This document shows, in pieces, positions 24,311 to 34,249 of a DNA stretch of 64,000 bases. The notes beneath the pieces were generated by a model that ran no database searches, was not told where the DNA came from, and saw only the letters and a list, made by a program, of their open reading frames with translations. Origin of the DNA: Streptomyces sp. DH37 (GTDB lineage: Bacteria > Actinomycetota > Actinomycetes > Streptomycetales > Streptomycetaceae); the NCBI RefSeq assembly GCF_029813835.1, contig NZ_JARVKV010000005.1, positions 140,855 to 204,854 of the forward strand, given 5' to 3'. Within the stretch, counting starts at the first letter, position 1; the number at the start of each line of letters is the position of its first letter. The translations under genes and the position numbers were made by a program.

Positions 24311-25510
24311 ATGGAGCACCGCATCATCGTCCTCGGCGCCGGATACACCGGAGCCACCGCGGCCGGCCGCCTCGCCAGGCGGCTGCACCGTGACGACGTC
24401 GCCATCACCCTCGTCAACGCCGGGCCCGACTTCGTCGAGCGGGTCCGGATGCACCAGCTCGCGGCCGGCCGGGACCTGAGGCCCCGGCCCCTCGGCGAGA
24501 TGTTCGCGGGCACCGGCGTCGAGCTGAGGTTCGCGGAGGTCACCGGCGTCGACGTCGACCGCAGGGCCGTCGCCGTCGTCGACGCCAACGGCGGCGCCCG
24601 GGAACTGGAGTACGACACCCTCGTGTACGCCCTCGGCAGCGGCCGGAACGACCAGGGCGTCCCCGGCGCCGCCGAGCACGCCCACGAGATCGCGAGCCGG
24701 ACCGGAGCGCTCCGGCTGCGTGGGCGTCTGGCCGCCCTGGAGGCCGGACAGCCCGTGGTCGTCGTCGGCGGCGGCCTCACCGGCCTGGAGGCCGCGACCG
24801 AGATCGCCGAGGCCCGTCCGGACCTCGCCGTCTCCCTTGCCACCCGCGGCGGCCTCGGCGACCGGCTCTCGGACAAGGGCCGCCGGCACCTGCGGAAGGT
24901 CTTCGGCGGGCTCGGCATCACCGTGCACGAGCACGCCGCCGTCACCGGTGTCGAGGCCGACCGCGTCACGACCGCCGACGGCAGGACCGTCCCGGCCGCG
25001 GTCACCGTGTGGACCACCGGCTTCGCGGTCCACCCGATCGCGCGGGCCACCGCCCTGGAGACCACCGGCACGGGCCGGATCGTGGTCGACGGGACCATGC
25101 GCTCGGTCTCGCACCCGGACGTGTACGCCGTCGGCGACGCGGCCCTGGCGATGGGCCCCGGCGACAAGCCGCTGCGGATGTCGTGCGCCTCGGGCGTCCC
25201 CACCGCCTGGCAGGCCGCCGACGCCATCGCGGCGCGCCTGACGGGCGGGAAGCTTCCGAGCGTGCCGATCCGCTACTTCAACCAGTGCATCTCGCTGGGC
25301 CGCGGGGAGGGCCTGATCCAGTACGTCACCGCCGACGACCGGGCCGTCAGCGCGGCCCTGACCGGGCGGCTCGCCGCCGTCTACAAGGAACTGGTCTGCA
25401 AGGGCGCGGTCTGGGGCGTCGCCAACCCGACCCTCGGCCTGCCGACCCGCCGCCGCCGTGTCGTACGGGAAGCGGCCCGGCCGGGTTCGGCCCTCGGGGC
25501 ATCGGCCTGA
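24311..25510 (+). CDS. NAD(P)/FAD-dependent oxidoreductase (type II NADH dehydrogenase-like), ECF41 partner
   Basis: A 399-residue flavoprotein of the pyridine nucleotide-disulfide superfamily. FAD motif MEHRIIVLGAGYTGATAAG at residues 1-19; second dinucleotide fold VVVVGGGLTGLEAATEIAEA; FAD-binding VYAVGDAALAMG near residue 280. The redox-active CxxC is absent, so it is Ndh-like, not a disulfide reductase. It follows the ECF41 sigma gene in the order typical of that family's self-contained modules. There is a hydrophobic segment (LAAVYKELVCKGAVWGVANP) near the C-terminus that could give membrane contact. The electron acceptor is unknown. Confidence 0.88.
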   Translation: MEHRIIVLGAGYTGATAAGRLARRLHRDDVAITLVNAGPDFVERVRMHQLAAGRDLRPRPLGEMFAGTGVELRFAEVTGVDVDRRAVAVVDANGGARELEYDTLVYALGSGRNDQGVPGAAEHAHEIASRTGALRLRGRLAALEAGQPVVVVGGGLTGLEAATEIAEARPDLAVSLATRGGLGDRLSDKGRRHLRKVFGGLGITVHEHAAVTGVEADRVTTADGRTVPAAVTVWTTGFAVHPIARATALETTGTGRIVVDGTMRSVSHPDVYAVGDAALAMGPGDKPLRMSCASGVPTAWQAADAIAARLTGGKLPSVPIRYFNQCISLGRGEGLIQYVTADDRAVSAALTGRLAAVYKELVCKGAVWGVANPTLGLPTRRRRVVREAARPGSALGASA

Positions 25511-25515
25511 CCCGC

Positions 25516-25559
25516 GCGGTGAAGCGGGCGCCCGCGCCGCGGGGCGCCCGCTTCACCGC
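25516..25559. terminator. 18-bp bidirectional terminator hairpin
   Basis: GCGGTGAAGCGGGCGCCC (25516-25533) pairs perfectly with 25542-25559 around an 8-base loop. It is placed between the FAD oxidoreductase and the convergent pyridoxamine-oxidase-like gene. No T-run. Confidence 0.85.
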
Positions 25560-25598
25560 CCGCCGGGGCTCCGGTCCGCGCTCGGCCCGTGCCGGCGG

Positions 25599-26129
25599 TC
25601 AGGACCGGGCCGCCGCGGTGAGCTTCGCGACGTCGGGGGCGTAGACGGTCATCCAGTGCGGACGCAGCCGGTAGTAGACCACGTCGTCGTCCCAGTCGAA
25701 GGCGTCGTCGCCGTAGAAGTCCTTGAAGTACGCGAGCAGGTCCGGCCAGTCCGCGGCCGGCTCGCCGTCCCGGGGGTTGAGGATCTCCACCGTGCCGTGC
25801 GTGAACACGCCCAGGTCCTCACCCCGCAGGTGTGCGGCGCTGACGGCGGGCCGCGCGGCGAGGTGACGGGCCTTGGCGGCGCCGCGCGCCGTGCCGAAGT
25901 GCCACTTTCCGTGCAGGAAGTGCCCGTCCACGCCGCTGATCCGCGGTTCGCCCCTCGCCGTCACGGTGGCCAGGGCGAGGGTGCACATGCCGGTGAGCAC
26001 CCGGGTGAGTCGCTCCGCGGTCAGCGTGCTCCCGGCGGTGATGATCGAGCGGAGGTGCGAGGTGGAGCGGGAGAGCGAGGAGTCGAGGAGGGCCTGGAGT
26101 TCACTGAGGTCTTCCGGTGTTTCGCGCAT
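25599..26129 (-). CDS. Pyridoxamine 5'-phosphate oxidase (PPOX)-fold flavin protein
   Basis: A 176-residue protein with a split-barrel pattern: CTLALATVTARGEPRISGVD, GHFLHGKWHFGTARGAAKAR, HLAARPAVSAAHLRGEDLGV. These correspond to the FMN/F420-binding strands of PPOX-like proteins. It starts at the ATG 26127-26129. A Trp/Tyr-rich end (DDVVYYRLRPHWMTVYAPDV) matches the general-stress or F420-dependent subgroup. Likely a flavin or F420-dependent reductase of unknown substrate. Confidence 0.8.
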   Translation of the reverse strand: MRETPEDLSELQALLDSSLSRSTSHLRSIITAGSTLTAERLTRVLTGMCTLALATVTARGEPRISGVDGHFLHGKWHFGTARGAAKARHLAARPAVSAAHLRGEDLGVFTHGTVEILNPRDGEPAADWPDLLAYFKDFYGDDAFDWDDDVVYYRLRPHWMTVYAPDVAKLTAAARS

Positions 26130-26589
26130 CGGGGTCCTTGTCTGTCCGTGGAGTCCCGGCCCGCGTCCGCCGTCGACGCCGGCCGGTGGGGCCATGCTCG
26201 CCCCGAAACCGGACACCTTGTGTCGTGTTTCCTCCTCTGCTTCACGGACGCCGCCGAACGCGTGGGCGCCCTGGCCGTGTCCCTGCCACGAGGGCCGCCC
26301 GCCGGTGGCGCCGGTGTTCACCGCCCCGGTGGGGGGAGGAGCGCGTTCGCGCGCCCGTGACCGGGTCCGTGTTCGGTCTTGAGCCAGGTGACGAGCTCCC
26401 TGTGCCCGGTCAGGGGCGATGCGCGGGCGAGGCCCTTCCGGTGTGTGACCGGGCGGCCGTACTCCTTCTCGACGGAGGGCGCCCCGGGCGGCGCGGCCCG
26501 CGCGGGCCCGCTGTACCCGCTCGTGCTCCTTCCGGCGGGCGGCGGTGGAGAGCGCCATCGCCGAGCCGGGGGCACCGTCCGGGACGACG

Positions 26590-26800
26590 CCGAGTCGACC
26601 GCGGGCACTGGGGCGGTGGCCCCGACGCCGCAGTGGAACGCCGGCGACCGGCGGGCCGGGAAGCGGGGCGGCGCGACCACGGCGGTGCTCTCCGGCACCG
26701 AACACCCGGCGGGAGCGGCCGAGTTCGCGCTGCGGCTCGACACCGACCCCGAGGCGCGCCGCCCCGCCCCGCCCCGCACACGCCGCGGGCTCCCGCCCCG
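26590..26800 (+). pseudogene. Fragment of a carbohydrate ABC transporter substrate-binding protein
   Basis: In the frame of 26622 the sequence reads PQWNAGDRRAGKRGGATTAV, LSGTEHPAGAAEFALRLDTD, PEARRP. This is close to the conserved C-terminal stretch of family 1 sugar-binding proteins (PQW..G....GNWGGSTTAVL.G..HP..A.EFA.WLNTDPEA). Start, signal peptide and most of the protein are missing. The rest of the gap 26130-27016 has no gene I can support. Confidence 0.5.
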
Positions 26801-27016
26801 CTGCCGGACTTCGTCGTGGCCGGGCCCAAGCGCTCCCTCCGCCGGGAACACCCGAGCGGGACCCACCCCACCAGGCCCTCGACGCTCCCCGGGACGTCCC
26901 GAGGGGTTGGACCGGCGTCCGCGCCGTCCGCCGCCGGCCCCGCCCGGCGGGACGCACATGACAACGGGACCCGGGCAGGCCTGACGGAGCCGACGGGGTC
27001 CCACTAGGCTGAGGCC

Positions 27017-27868
27017 GTGGTGACGCAGGGGACATTACGAGCGATCAGCGACCTGCACGTCGGGTATGCCGAGAACCGTCGCATCGTGGAGGCGCTGAAG
27101 CCCTCCTCGCCGGACGACTGGCTCATCGTCGCGGGGGACGTCGGGGAGCTGACGGCGGACATCGAGTGGGCCCTGGGCCTGCTCCGGGACCGCTTCGCCC
27201 AGGTGATCTGGGTCCCCGGCAACCACGAACTGTGGACCGTCCGGCAGGAGGAGGACGGGCTGCGCGGCGTCGCGCGCTACCACCGGCTGGTGGCCCTGTG
27301 CCGCCGGCTCGGCGTCCTGACCCCCGAGGACCCCTATCCCGTGTGGACGGGAGCGGGCGGGCCCGTGCGGATCGCCCCGCTCTTCCTGCTCTACGACTAC
27401 ACGTTCCTGGCGCCCGGCACCACGACCGTGCGGGAGTCGCTGCTGAAGGCGCACGAGGCGGGCATCGTCTGCACCGACGAGTACCTCCTGCACCCCGATC
27501 CCCACCCGAGCCGGGAGGCGTGGTGCGCGGCGCGGGTCGAGGAGACCGAACGGCGGCTGACGGAGGTGGCGGGCGACCTGCCGCTGGTCCTGGTGAACCA
27601 CTGGCCGCTGGTGCGCCGTCCCACCGAGGTGCTGACCCATCAGGAGTTCGCCCAGTGGTGCGGGACCGTGCGCACCGCCGACTGGCACACCCGGTTCGGC
27701 GTGAAGGCGGTGGTCTACGGACACCTGCACATACCGCGGAGCACCGTGTACGACGGCGTGCCGTTCGAGGAGGTCTCCCTCGGCTACCCCCGGGAGTGGC
27801 GCCGTTTCGGGCTCAGGAGCGACCTGGCACGGCAGATCCTGCCCCGTCCCGGGGAATCCGGCGCATGA
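27017..27868 (+). CDS. Metallophosphoesterase family protein
   Basis: A 283-residue calcineurin-like phosphoesterase. Metal-site blocks in order: DLHVG (about residue 12), VAGDVGE (about 39), VPGNHE (about 68), VNHWP (about 194) and YGHLHIPR (about 236). All are intact, so it should be active with two metal ions on phosphate mono- or diesters. It starts at GTG 27017; a second GTG follows immediately. In Streptomyces such genes are often adjacent to a 4'-phosphopantetheinyl transferase, but none follows here. Substrate unknown. Confidence 0.88.
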   Translation: MVTQGTLRAISDLHVGYAENRRIVEALKPSSPDDWLIVAGDVGELTADIEWALGLLRDRFAQVIWVPGNHELWTVRQEEDGLRGVARYHRLVALCRRLGVLTPEDPYPVWTGAGGPVRIAPLFLLYDYTFLAPGTTTVRESLLKAHEAGIVCTDEYLLHPDPHPSREAWCAARVEETERRLTEVAGDLPLVLVNHWPLVRRPTEVLTHQEFAQWCGTVRTADWHTRFGVKAVVYGHLHIPRSTVYDGVPFEEVSLGYPREWRRFGLRSDLARQILPRPGESGA

Positions 27869-28051
27869 CGCGGACGGCGGCGGTCCCGGCACGGAAGCGG
27901 GACGGGGCGGAGCCTCGTGGGTCCGGGCGGCGCGGACGGGGCGGATCCGGACCCGCGGCGCAGACGGTCCCGCACCGGCGGGCGGGGACGGTGCCGGGGC
28001 CGCCGCGGCCGACCGGTGACGCCGGACGCCGGCGTGACGACCGCGGCGGGC

Positions 28052-30991
28052 CTACCGCCGGTCGGCTCCCGCCCCGCCGTCCTCCCATCCCGCCAGGGCG
28101 ATGTCGGTCCTGGACGTGACGTTCAACTTCCGCATGATGCGCGCCACATGGTGCTCCACGGTCCGGGTGGACAGCACCAGGCTCTCGGCGATGTCCCGGT
28201 TGGCGCACCCCTGGACGACCAGACGGGCCACCTCCTGCTCGCGCGGGGACAGCCGGTCGCCGTAGCCGAGGCGGCCGCGGCGGTGGGTGGTGACGATGTC
28301 GTGGCGGCGCAGCAGCCGTTGGCAGCGGGCCACGTCCCAGCGGGCGCCCAGCTGCCGGTAGACCTCGACCACCTCCTGAACGCCGCCGGCCGCCGCCTCC
28401 CCGCGCAGGTCGAGCAGGCAGCGCCCGCGGGCCTCCGCCGCCCGGGCCGCGTCGAAGGGGCGGCCGAGCCGCCGCCACCGCGCCTCCGCGTCGGCCAGCA
28501 GGCCGACGGCCTCGTCCGGCCGTCCCCCGGCCTCGGCGAGCAGCGCCCGGCACACGGTCAGCGCGGCCCGGGCGGCGGGCGCGTCGCGGTCCGCGGTCCC
28601 GGCCGCGAAGTCGGCGACGAGCCGGTGGGCCCGCGCGGTCTGCCCACTGCCGTGCAGGGACTCCACGGCGGTGGGCACCGCTTCCCCGGCCCACACCCAG
28701 CCACCGGTCCGCTCCAGCCGGTGCAGGGTCTCCTCCATGGCCTCGCAGGCCTGTCCGGGCCGTCCGGCCTCCAGGTGGATGCGGGCGGTGGCGGCGGCGG
28801 AGGCGGTGAGGATGAAACCGGTGTCGTAGCAGGTGGTGCGGGCGGCCTCCGCGAGGTCGCGCCGGGCCCGGGGGACGTCGCCGAGCACGTGCAGCGCGGT
28901 CAGTCCGCGGACCAGCACGGCCTCGGCGGTCAGGTCGGGTATGTCCTGGTAGAGCCGGGCGGTGCGGTCGGCGGCCGCGTGCAGGCCGTGCCAGCGGCCC
29001 TCGTGCCAGGCGAGCACCAGGCGGGCGGTCTGGGTGAGCCCTTCCACGTAGGGGCTGCTGGTGTCGGCGAGCCCGTCGGCGGCCCGGTCGAGGAACTCGC
29101 GGGCCCGCGCGCCGTACCCGAGGGCGCTGGAGGCGTGCGCCAGGTTGGTCCAGCCCCGGGCGTGGTGCGCGGCCTCCATCGCGGTCCCGGCCGGGCCGCG
29201 CAGCGCCTCGGCGGCGGCCCAGGCCCGGGGGTCGCCGAGCAGCATCAGCGCGGTGGCGCGGTTGGCGGCGACGGCGGCCCGGGCGACCGGGTCGGTGACC
29301 CGCTCGGCGAGCGCCTCGCCGCGGTCCAGCCACTCCCGGTGGCGGTCGATGGGCCAGCCCTTGATGGAGGGGATGGCGGCGACCGCCATGGCGCGGGCGG
29401 CGGTCTGCGGGTCGGACGCCTCCAGGTCGGGGATGGCGCGGGCGACCTCGTTGAGGCTGTCCAGCGCCCCTCCGCTCTGGTTGCGCAGGACGACGCTCAG
29501 ATGCAGCCGGATCTCGCCGCGCAGCCGGGGCGGCGGGTCGTCCTCGTCCAGCACCCGCCGTACCGCGGCCACCACCTGCTCGCCGGCGCGGGCCAGTTGC
29601 GCGGTGCGGGCCAGTTTCGCGGCGGTGCGGACACGGCCCGCGCTGCGCGGGTACTCGGCGATGGCCCGGGTGTAGAGGCTGGTGGCGGTGGCGTAGTCGC
29701 CGGCGGCGGCCGCGCGGTCGGCCGCCGCGACGAGGCAGCGCAGGCTCTCCCGGACCCGCCCGGCGGCCCCGTACAGCCGGGCGAGGTCGGCCAGCGGCAG
29801 CGGACCGCCGCCGCCCCGGTGCAGTGCCCGGGCGGCGCGCAGGCTCAGCCGGGCCAGCCGCGGGCCGGGCACCCGCGCCAGCGCGGCCCGGCGGTCCAGC
29901 GGGTGCCGGAAGGCGGGGTTCGGCCCGTCGGCCCGCAGCACGGCCCGGCCTGCGCACGAGACCACGGCCGCCTCGGCCCGCCCGGGTGCGACGTCCGCCA
30001 CCTCGGCGAGCACGTCGACGGGTACCGCCCGGTCGAGGACGGCCGCCGCCTCGACGATCCGCCGCGCGTCCTCGGTGAGCGGCGCGCACCGCCGCTCCCA
30101 CTCCCGCCGCACGCACGGGGGCACTCCGGCCTCCCGTACGGCGGCGAGCACCGAGCCCGCCCGCGGCCCGCCCCCCTCACCCGCCCGCAGCCTCTCCCCG
30201 GCCGCCCGCAGCAGCGCCCCGGCGACCCCGGGCAGTCCGCCGGTCAGCTCGTGCACGAGCGCGGTGACGTCCTGCCGCTCCGCCATCCGCTCCGGCCGGC
30301 GGGCGCCGAGCCACCGCCGGACGAACTCCCCCGTCTCCTCGGGCGTCCAGGGCCGGACGCCGATCTCCTCGACCCGTACCCGCCCCGGTGCGCGGACGCC
30401 CAGGACCGGCAGTCCGGGTGCGGCGTCCTCGGTGACGACCAGCCGCAGCCGGGGCGGCATCGCGTCCATCAGGTGGTGGAGCAGGCCGAGGGTCGCGGGG
30501 TCGGCGCGGTGGACGTCCTCCACGACCAGCACGGCGTCCCCGAGCGCCGCCAGCAGCGCCCCGACCGCGCGCGGCAGCAGCCCGCGCCGCACCTCCGGGT
30601 CGGCCGCCGACTCCGGCGGCCGCGGCAGCCGGTCGGCCAGTTCGGGCACGACGAGGCCCACGGCCCCGGTCACCGGGGGCAGCGGCCGGCCGGGGACCCC
30701 GGGCCGGTGCGGCAGCCCGGCCAGCGCGTCGGCGACGGGCCCGAGCGGCACCGGGTCCGGCGTGTCGGGACACGCCCCGCGCACGTGCGTCCATCCCGTG
30801 AACTCCGCCCCGCCGAGCACCTCGTCCACCAGCCGGGAGACCCCTGTCCCGGTCTCCCCCCGCACCACCGTGAGGCCCGGCCCCTCCCGCAGCGCTCCCC
30901 GCAGCCGCCGTGCCTCCTCGCACCGCCCGACGAACCCGTCCTCGTCGGCCGCCCCCGTGTCGCATCCCGTCTCGAAGGAACGTCTCTCCAC
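28052..30991 (-). CDS. Large LuxR (LAL)-type regulator with degenerate ATPase
   Basis: A 979-residue protein. N-terminal AAA/STAND-type domain: DGFVGRCEEARRLRGAL, a P-loop reading GETGTGVS at about 45-52 and a Walker B AVLVVEDVHRADPATL. The middle is a TPR-like helical region (about 400-880). The C-terminus is a LuxR helix-turn-helix: LSPREQEVARLVVQGCANRD, TRTVEHHVARIMRKLNV. In the P-loop the invariant Lys is replaced by Val, so ATP binding is doubtful. The GTG at 30989-30991 has GGGAGGCGG upstream. LAL proteins often activate biosynthetic clusters, but this one has no cluster next to it; the nearest divergent gene is a subtilase. Confidence 0.88.
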   Translation of the reverse strand: MERRSFETGCDTGAADEDGFVGRCEEARRLRGALREGPGLTVVRGETGTGVSRLVDEVLGGAEFTGWTHVRGACPDTPDPVPLGPVADALAGLPHRPGVPGRPLPPVTGAVGLVVPELADRLPRPPESAADPEVRRGLLPRAVGALLAALGDAVLVVEDVHRADPATLGLLHHLMDAMPPRLRLVVTEDAAPGLPVLGVRAPGRVRVEEIGVRPWTPEETGEFVRRWLGARRPERMAERQDVTALVHELTGGLPGVAGALLRAAGERLRAGEGGGPRAGSVLAAVREAGVPPCVRREWERRCAPLTEDARRIVEAAAVLDRAVPVDVLAEVADVAPGRAEAAVVSCAGRAVLRADGPNPAFRHPLDRRAALARVPGPRLARLSLRAARALHRGGGGPLPLADLARLYGAAGRVRESLRCLVAAADRAAAAGDYATATSLYTRAIAEYPRSAGRVRTAAKLARTAQLARAGEQVVAAVRRVLDEDDPPPRLRGEIRLHLSVVLRNQSGGALDSLNEVARAIPDLEASDPQTAARAMAVAAIPSIKGWPIDRHREWLDRGEALAERVTDPVARAAVAANRATALMLLGDPRAWAAAEALRGPAGTAMEAAHHARGWTNLAHASSALGYGARAREFLDRAADGLADTSSPYVEGLTQTARLVLAWHEGRWHGLHAAADRTARLYQDIPDLTAEAVLVRGLTALHVLGDVPRARRDLAEAARTTCYDTGFILTASAAATARIHLEAGRPGQACEAMEETLHRLERTGGWVWAGEAVPTAVESLHGSGQTARAHRLVADFAAGTADRDAPAARAALTVCRALLAEAGGRPDEAVGLLADAEARWRRLGRPFDAARAAEARGRCLLDLRGEAAAGGVQEVVEVYRQLGARWDVARCQRLLRRHDIVTTHRRGRLGYGDRLSPREQEVARLVVQGCANRDIAESLVLSTRTVEHHVARIMRKLNVTSRTDIALAGWEDGGAGADRR

Positions 30992-31406
30992 GGTTCCGCC
31001 TCCCGCCGACCGTTCACCCCGGAAGGCCCGCCGCGCGTGCCGCCGCTCCGTTGGGCCGGGTCCCGCGGGCCGGGTTCCTCCCCGCCCAGGCCGGACCACG
31101 GCGCCCGTTGGGCAGGTGGTCTACCCGCTGGACGGCCGAGGTCGCAATAGGGGTCCACCACCTACGGAATGCCGGCGGCGCCGACGCGGGCCGGCCGGTG
31201 CGGTCCCGGGCGCCGGGCGCGGCCGAGGGGTCCGCACCCCCGCTCCCACTCTTTGGGTAGCGCTACGGATTGCTGGGCTCCTCCCAGGTGACCGAAGCTC
31301 TGGGCGGTCCGGCGACGCCGACCCCGTACACCGCGGTCCCTGGCCGGCAGGGCCGGGTGCCCGGGGACGGCCGTACCCCACGCAGCCGTCCGGCGTGACC
31401 GGACCC

Positions 31407-31437
31407 GTGCCGCACGGAGCTCCACTCCGTGCGGCAC
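31407..31437. repeat. 12-bp inverted repeat upstream of the subtilase
   Basis: GTGCCGCACGGA (31407-31418) pairs perfectly with TCCGTGCGGCAC (31426-31437) around a 7-base loop, about 230 bases before the protease ATG. It could be an operator or a leader hairpin. The rest of 30992-31669 holds only the divergent promoter region, with no gene I can support. Confidence 0.6.
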
Positions 31438-31669
31438 ACCCCCCACCACCCACCGTCCGTGGACGCCGAGACCCGAAGGCGCCCAGATGACTGCCGCGGC
31501 CGGGGTTATGTCATGACCTCGACACGAGCCGGGATCCCGGCGGCCCGGCAGCCGCGCTCCGGACACGCGCCTCCCACCACCGACGGGGCGTGTCCGGAGC
31601 CGGCCGGGGGCGATGGGGGCCGCCCTCCGGATCCCGTGCCGGGTCCGGACAGATCCCAAGGGAGAAACC

Positions 31670-33274
31670 ATGGAGTTCGATCCTCGCGCCGTCCGGCGCG
31701 CGTTCGCCGCCGGAACCGTCGCCGCCCTGCTCGTCGGAGCCGCCGGGGCCACCGGGGCCACGGCCGCCCCCGTACCGCCGAGCGGCGGCGAAGGCCGCAT
31801 CGTCGGCGCGGACCGCCCCGGCGCGGTCGACGGCTCCTACATCGTCACCTTCAAGGACTCCGTCGCCCGCGCCGACGTGCCCGCTTCCGCGAAGGCACTG
31901 GCCAAGCGGCACGCGGGCAGCCTGCGTCACGTCTACACCGCCGCCCTGCGCGGCTTCGCGGTGCGGATGACGGAGGAGGAGGCGAAGAGACTGGCCGCCG
32001 ACCCGACGGTGGCCCGTGTGGAGGCCGACGCGGTGGCGTACGCGGTCGACACCCAGACCAACCCGCCCTCCTGGGGCCTGGACCGCGTCGACCAGCGCGA
32101 CCTGCCGCTGGACAGGAGCTACACCTACGCCACCACCGCCTCCGACGTGAACGCGTACATCGTGGACAGCGGCATCCGCATGAGCCACCGCGACTTCGGC
32201 AACCGCGCGGTCAGCGGCTACGACTTCGTCGACAACGACTCCAACGCCTCCGACTGCCAGGGCCACGGCACCCACGTCGCTGGCACCGTCGGCGGCGGAT
32301 CGTACGGCGTCGCCAAGGGCGTCAGGCTGATCGGCGTCCGGGTGCTGAACTGCCAGGGCACCTCGGGCAACACCTGGGCCCCGGTCCTCGCGGGCATCGA
32401 CTGGGTCACCAAGAACGCGGTGAAGCCGGCCGTGGCCAACATGAGCATCGGCGGCGGCAGGACCCAGTCGGTGAACGACGCGGTGGCGGCCTCCATATCC
32501 TCCGGCGTCACCTGGGTCGTGGCGGCCGGCAACAACAACGCCGACGCGTGCTCGTACTCCCCGTCCTCCACCCCCGCGGCCATCACGGTCGGCGCCACCA
32601 ACGGCCGGGACGCCCGTGCCACCGGCTGGACCAACGGCCAGGGCTCCAACTACGGCTCCTGCCTGGACCTCTTCGCCCCGGGCGACAGCATCGCCTCCAC
32701 GTCCAACGCCGGTGACACCGCCTCCCAGTCGATGAGCGGCACCTCCATGGCCGCCCCGCACGTCGCCGGCGCGGCCGCCCTGCTGCTCTCCGCCAACCCG
32801 ACCTGGTCCCCGGCCCAGGTCCGCGACAAGCTGGTCGCCGACGCCACGCCCGACAAGGTCACCGACGCCCGCACCGGCTCCCCGAACAGGCTGCTCCACA
32901 CGGGCGCCGGCACCACCCCGCCGCCCTCCGGCAAGAGGTTCGAGAACACCGACGACTACCAGATCCGCGACAACGCCACCGTCGAGTCGCCCCTCCCGGT
33001 CACCGGCGTCACCGGCAACGCCCCCTCCGACCTGTCCGTCACCGTCGACATCCGCCACACCTTCCGCGGCGACCTGAAGGTCGAACTGATCGCCCCCGAC
33101 GGTTCCGCCTACCTGCTGAAGAACTACAACAGCTACGACAGCGCCGACCACGTCCAGGCCACCTACACGGTCGACGCCTCCGGCGAGCCCGCCAACGGCA
33201 CCTGGAAGCTGCGCGTGACCGACAACTGGACCAACGACACCGGCTACATCAACGCCTGGTCGCTCCAGTTCTGA
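31670..33274 (+). CDS. Secreted S8-family (proteinase K-like) serine protease with P/homo B domain
   Basis: A 534-residue secreted protease. Signal peptide about residues 1-33 (AFAAGTVAALLVGAAGATGA). Inhibitor I9 propeptide about 55-125 (GSYIVTFKDSVARADVPASA). Catalytic triad: Asp 166 (YIVDSGI), His 199 (GHGTHVAG) and Ser 359 (SGTSMAAPHVAG), with oxyanion Asn near 298 (VAAGNNN). Residues about 415-534 form a P/homo B beta-sandwich (DLSVTVDIRHTFRGDLKVEL). Expected: broad extracellular proteolysis. The ATG at 31670 has AAGGGAGAAA upstream. Confidence 0.93.
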   Translation: MEFDPRAVRRAFAAGTVAALLVGAAGATGATAAPVPPSGGEGRIVGADRPGAVDGSYIVTFKDSVARADVPASAKALAKRHAGSLRHVYTAALRGFAVRMTEEEAKRLAADPTVARVEADAVAYAVDTQTNPPSWGLDRVDQRDLPLDRSYTYATTASDVNAYIVDSGIRMSHRDFGNRAVSGYDFVDNDSNASDCQGHGTHVAGTVGGGSYGVAKGVRLIGVRVLNCQGTSGNTWAPVLAGIDWVTKNAVKPAVANMSIGGGRTQSVNDAVAASISSGVTWVVAAGNNNADACSYSPSSTPAAITVGATNGRDARATGWTNGQGSNYGSCLDLFAPGDSIASTSNAGDTASQSMSGTSMAAPHVAGAAALLLSANPTWSPAQVRDKLVADATPDKVTDARTGSPNRLLHTGAGTTPPPSGKRFENTDDYQIRDNATVESPLPVTGVTGNAPSDLSVTVDIRHTFRGDLKVELIAPDGSAYLLKNYNSYDSADHVQATYTVDASGEPANGTWKLRVTDNWTNDTGYINAWSLQF

Positions 33275-33560
33275 TCCGTACCGCCCGGCCCGCTCGCGCA
33301 CCCGGAGCGGCCCCGGCACGGCCCGCGGCGCCGGCCCGTCCCCGCTTCCCGAGGACGGGTCGGCGCTCCCGCGCGTCACCAGGCCGACCGGTGAGGGCGG
33401 ACCGCCCCCGCAGAGGGCGGCCCCGGCATCCGGCACGAGCACCGTGCGGACCTGCCGGTGCGGGCCCGCGCTGCGCGGTCACCGCCGGTGCCGCCGGTGG
33501 ACCGCCGTCGCGGGACCGCCGACCGGTGGCGCCATCCGGCCCGCCGGGGAGAATACGTCC

Positions 33561-34067
33561 ATGGGTATCCGAGCCGTGCGCCTGGACGAACTGCCTGTCC
33601 TCCAGGACATCGAGAAGGCCGCCGGGCAGTGCTTCCGCGACATCGGCATGCCGGAGATCGCCGAGGACGAGCCGCCTGCGCTCGGTGAGCTCGCCCGCTA
33701 CCAACGCGCCGGGCTGGCCTGGGTCGTGACCGACGGCGCCGACGCCCCGGTCGCCTACCTGATCGCCGACCGCGTCGACGGAAACCTCCACGTCGAGCAG
33801 GTCTCCGTCCATCCGGACAGCGCGCGCCGCGGTCTCGGCCGGTCGCTGCTGGACCATGCGGCGGCCCGTGCCAGGAGCGAGGGCGCGCCCGCCCTGACCC
33901 TCACCACGTTCACCCGGGTCCCGTGGAACGCCCCCTACTACGCGCGCTGCGGCTTCCGGCTCATGGACGACAGCAGCCTCACCCCCGGTCTGCGGAGGAT
34001 CCGCGAGCGCGAGGCGGCACACGGCCTGGACCGGTGGCCGCGGGCCTGCATGCGCCGGGCACTGTGA
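33561..34067 (+). CDS. GNAT-family N-acetyltransferase
   Basis: A 168-residue single-domain GNAT. The acetyl-CoA loop is VSVHPDSARRGLGRSLLDHA (R-x-x-G-x-G/A), followed by the NAPYYARCGF alpha4-beta6 signature. Substrate unknown; such small GNATs acetylate amines, antibiotics or peptides. The ATG at 33561 is chosen over an upstream in-frame ATG because protein-like composition begins there. It converges with the tandem GNAT gene at 34250-35203. Confidence 0.88.
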   Translation: MGIRAVRLDELPVLQDIEKAAGQCFRDIGMPEIAEDEPPALGELARYQRAGLAWVVTDGADAPVAYLIADRVDGNLHVEQVSVHPDSARRGLGRSLLDHAAARARSEGAPALTLTTFTRVPWNAPYYARCGFRLMDDSSLTPGLRRIREREAAHGLDRWPRACMRRAL

Positions 34068-34249
34068 CACCACGGCGCCGTCCGCGCGGGAACACCACCG
34101 GAGGCGTCGGACACCGGCGCCGCCGGACGGCACGGGCGGACGCCCCCCACGTACGTGAACGAAGCCGGCCCCGCCTCCGGGCCCGCGCGGCCGTCGGACT
34201 GGGCGGGTGGCAGGACGAGTGCGCCTCGGCGGGACCGACGGCCCGGTCC

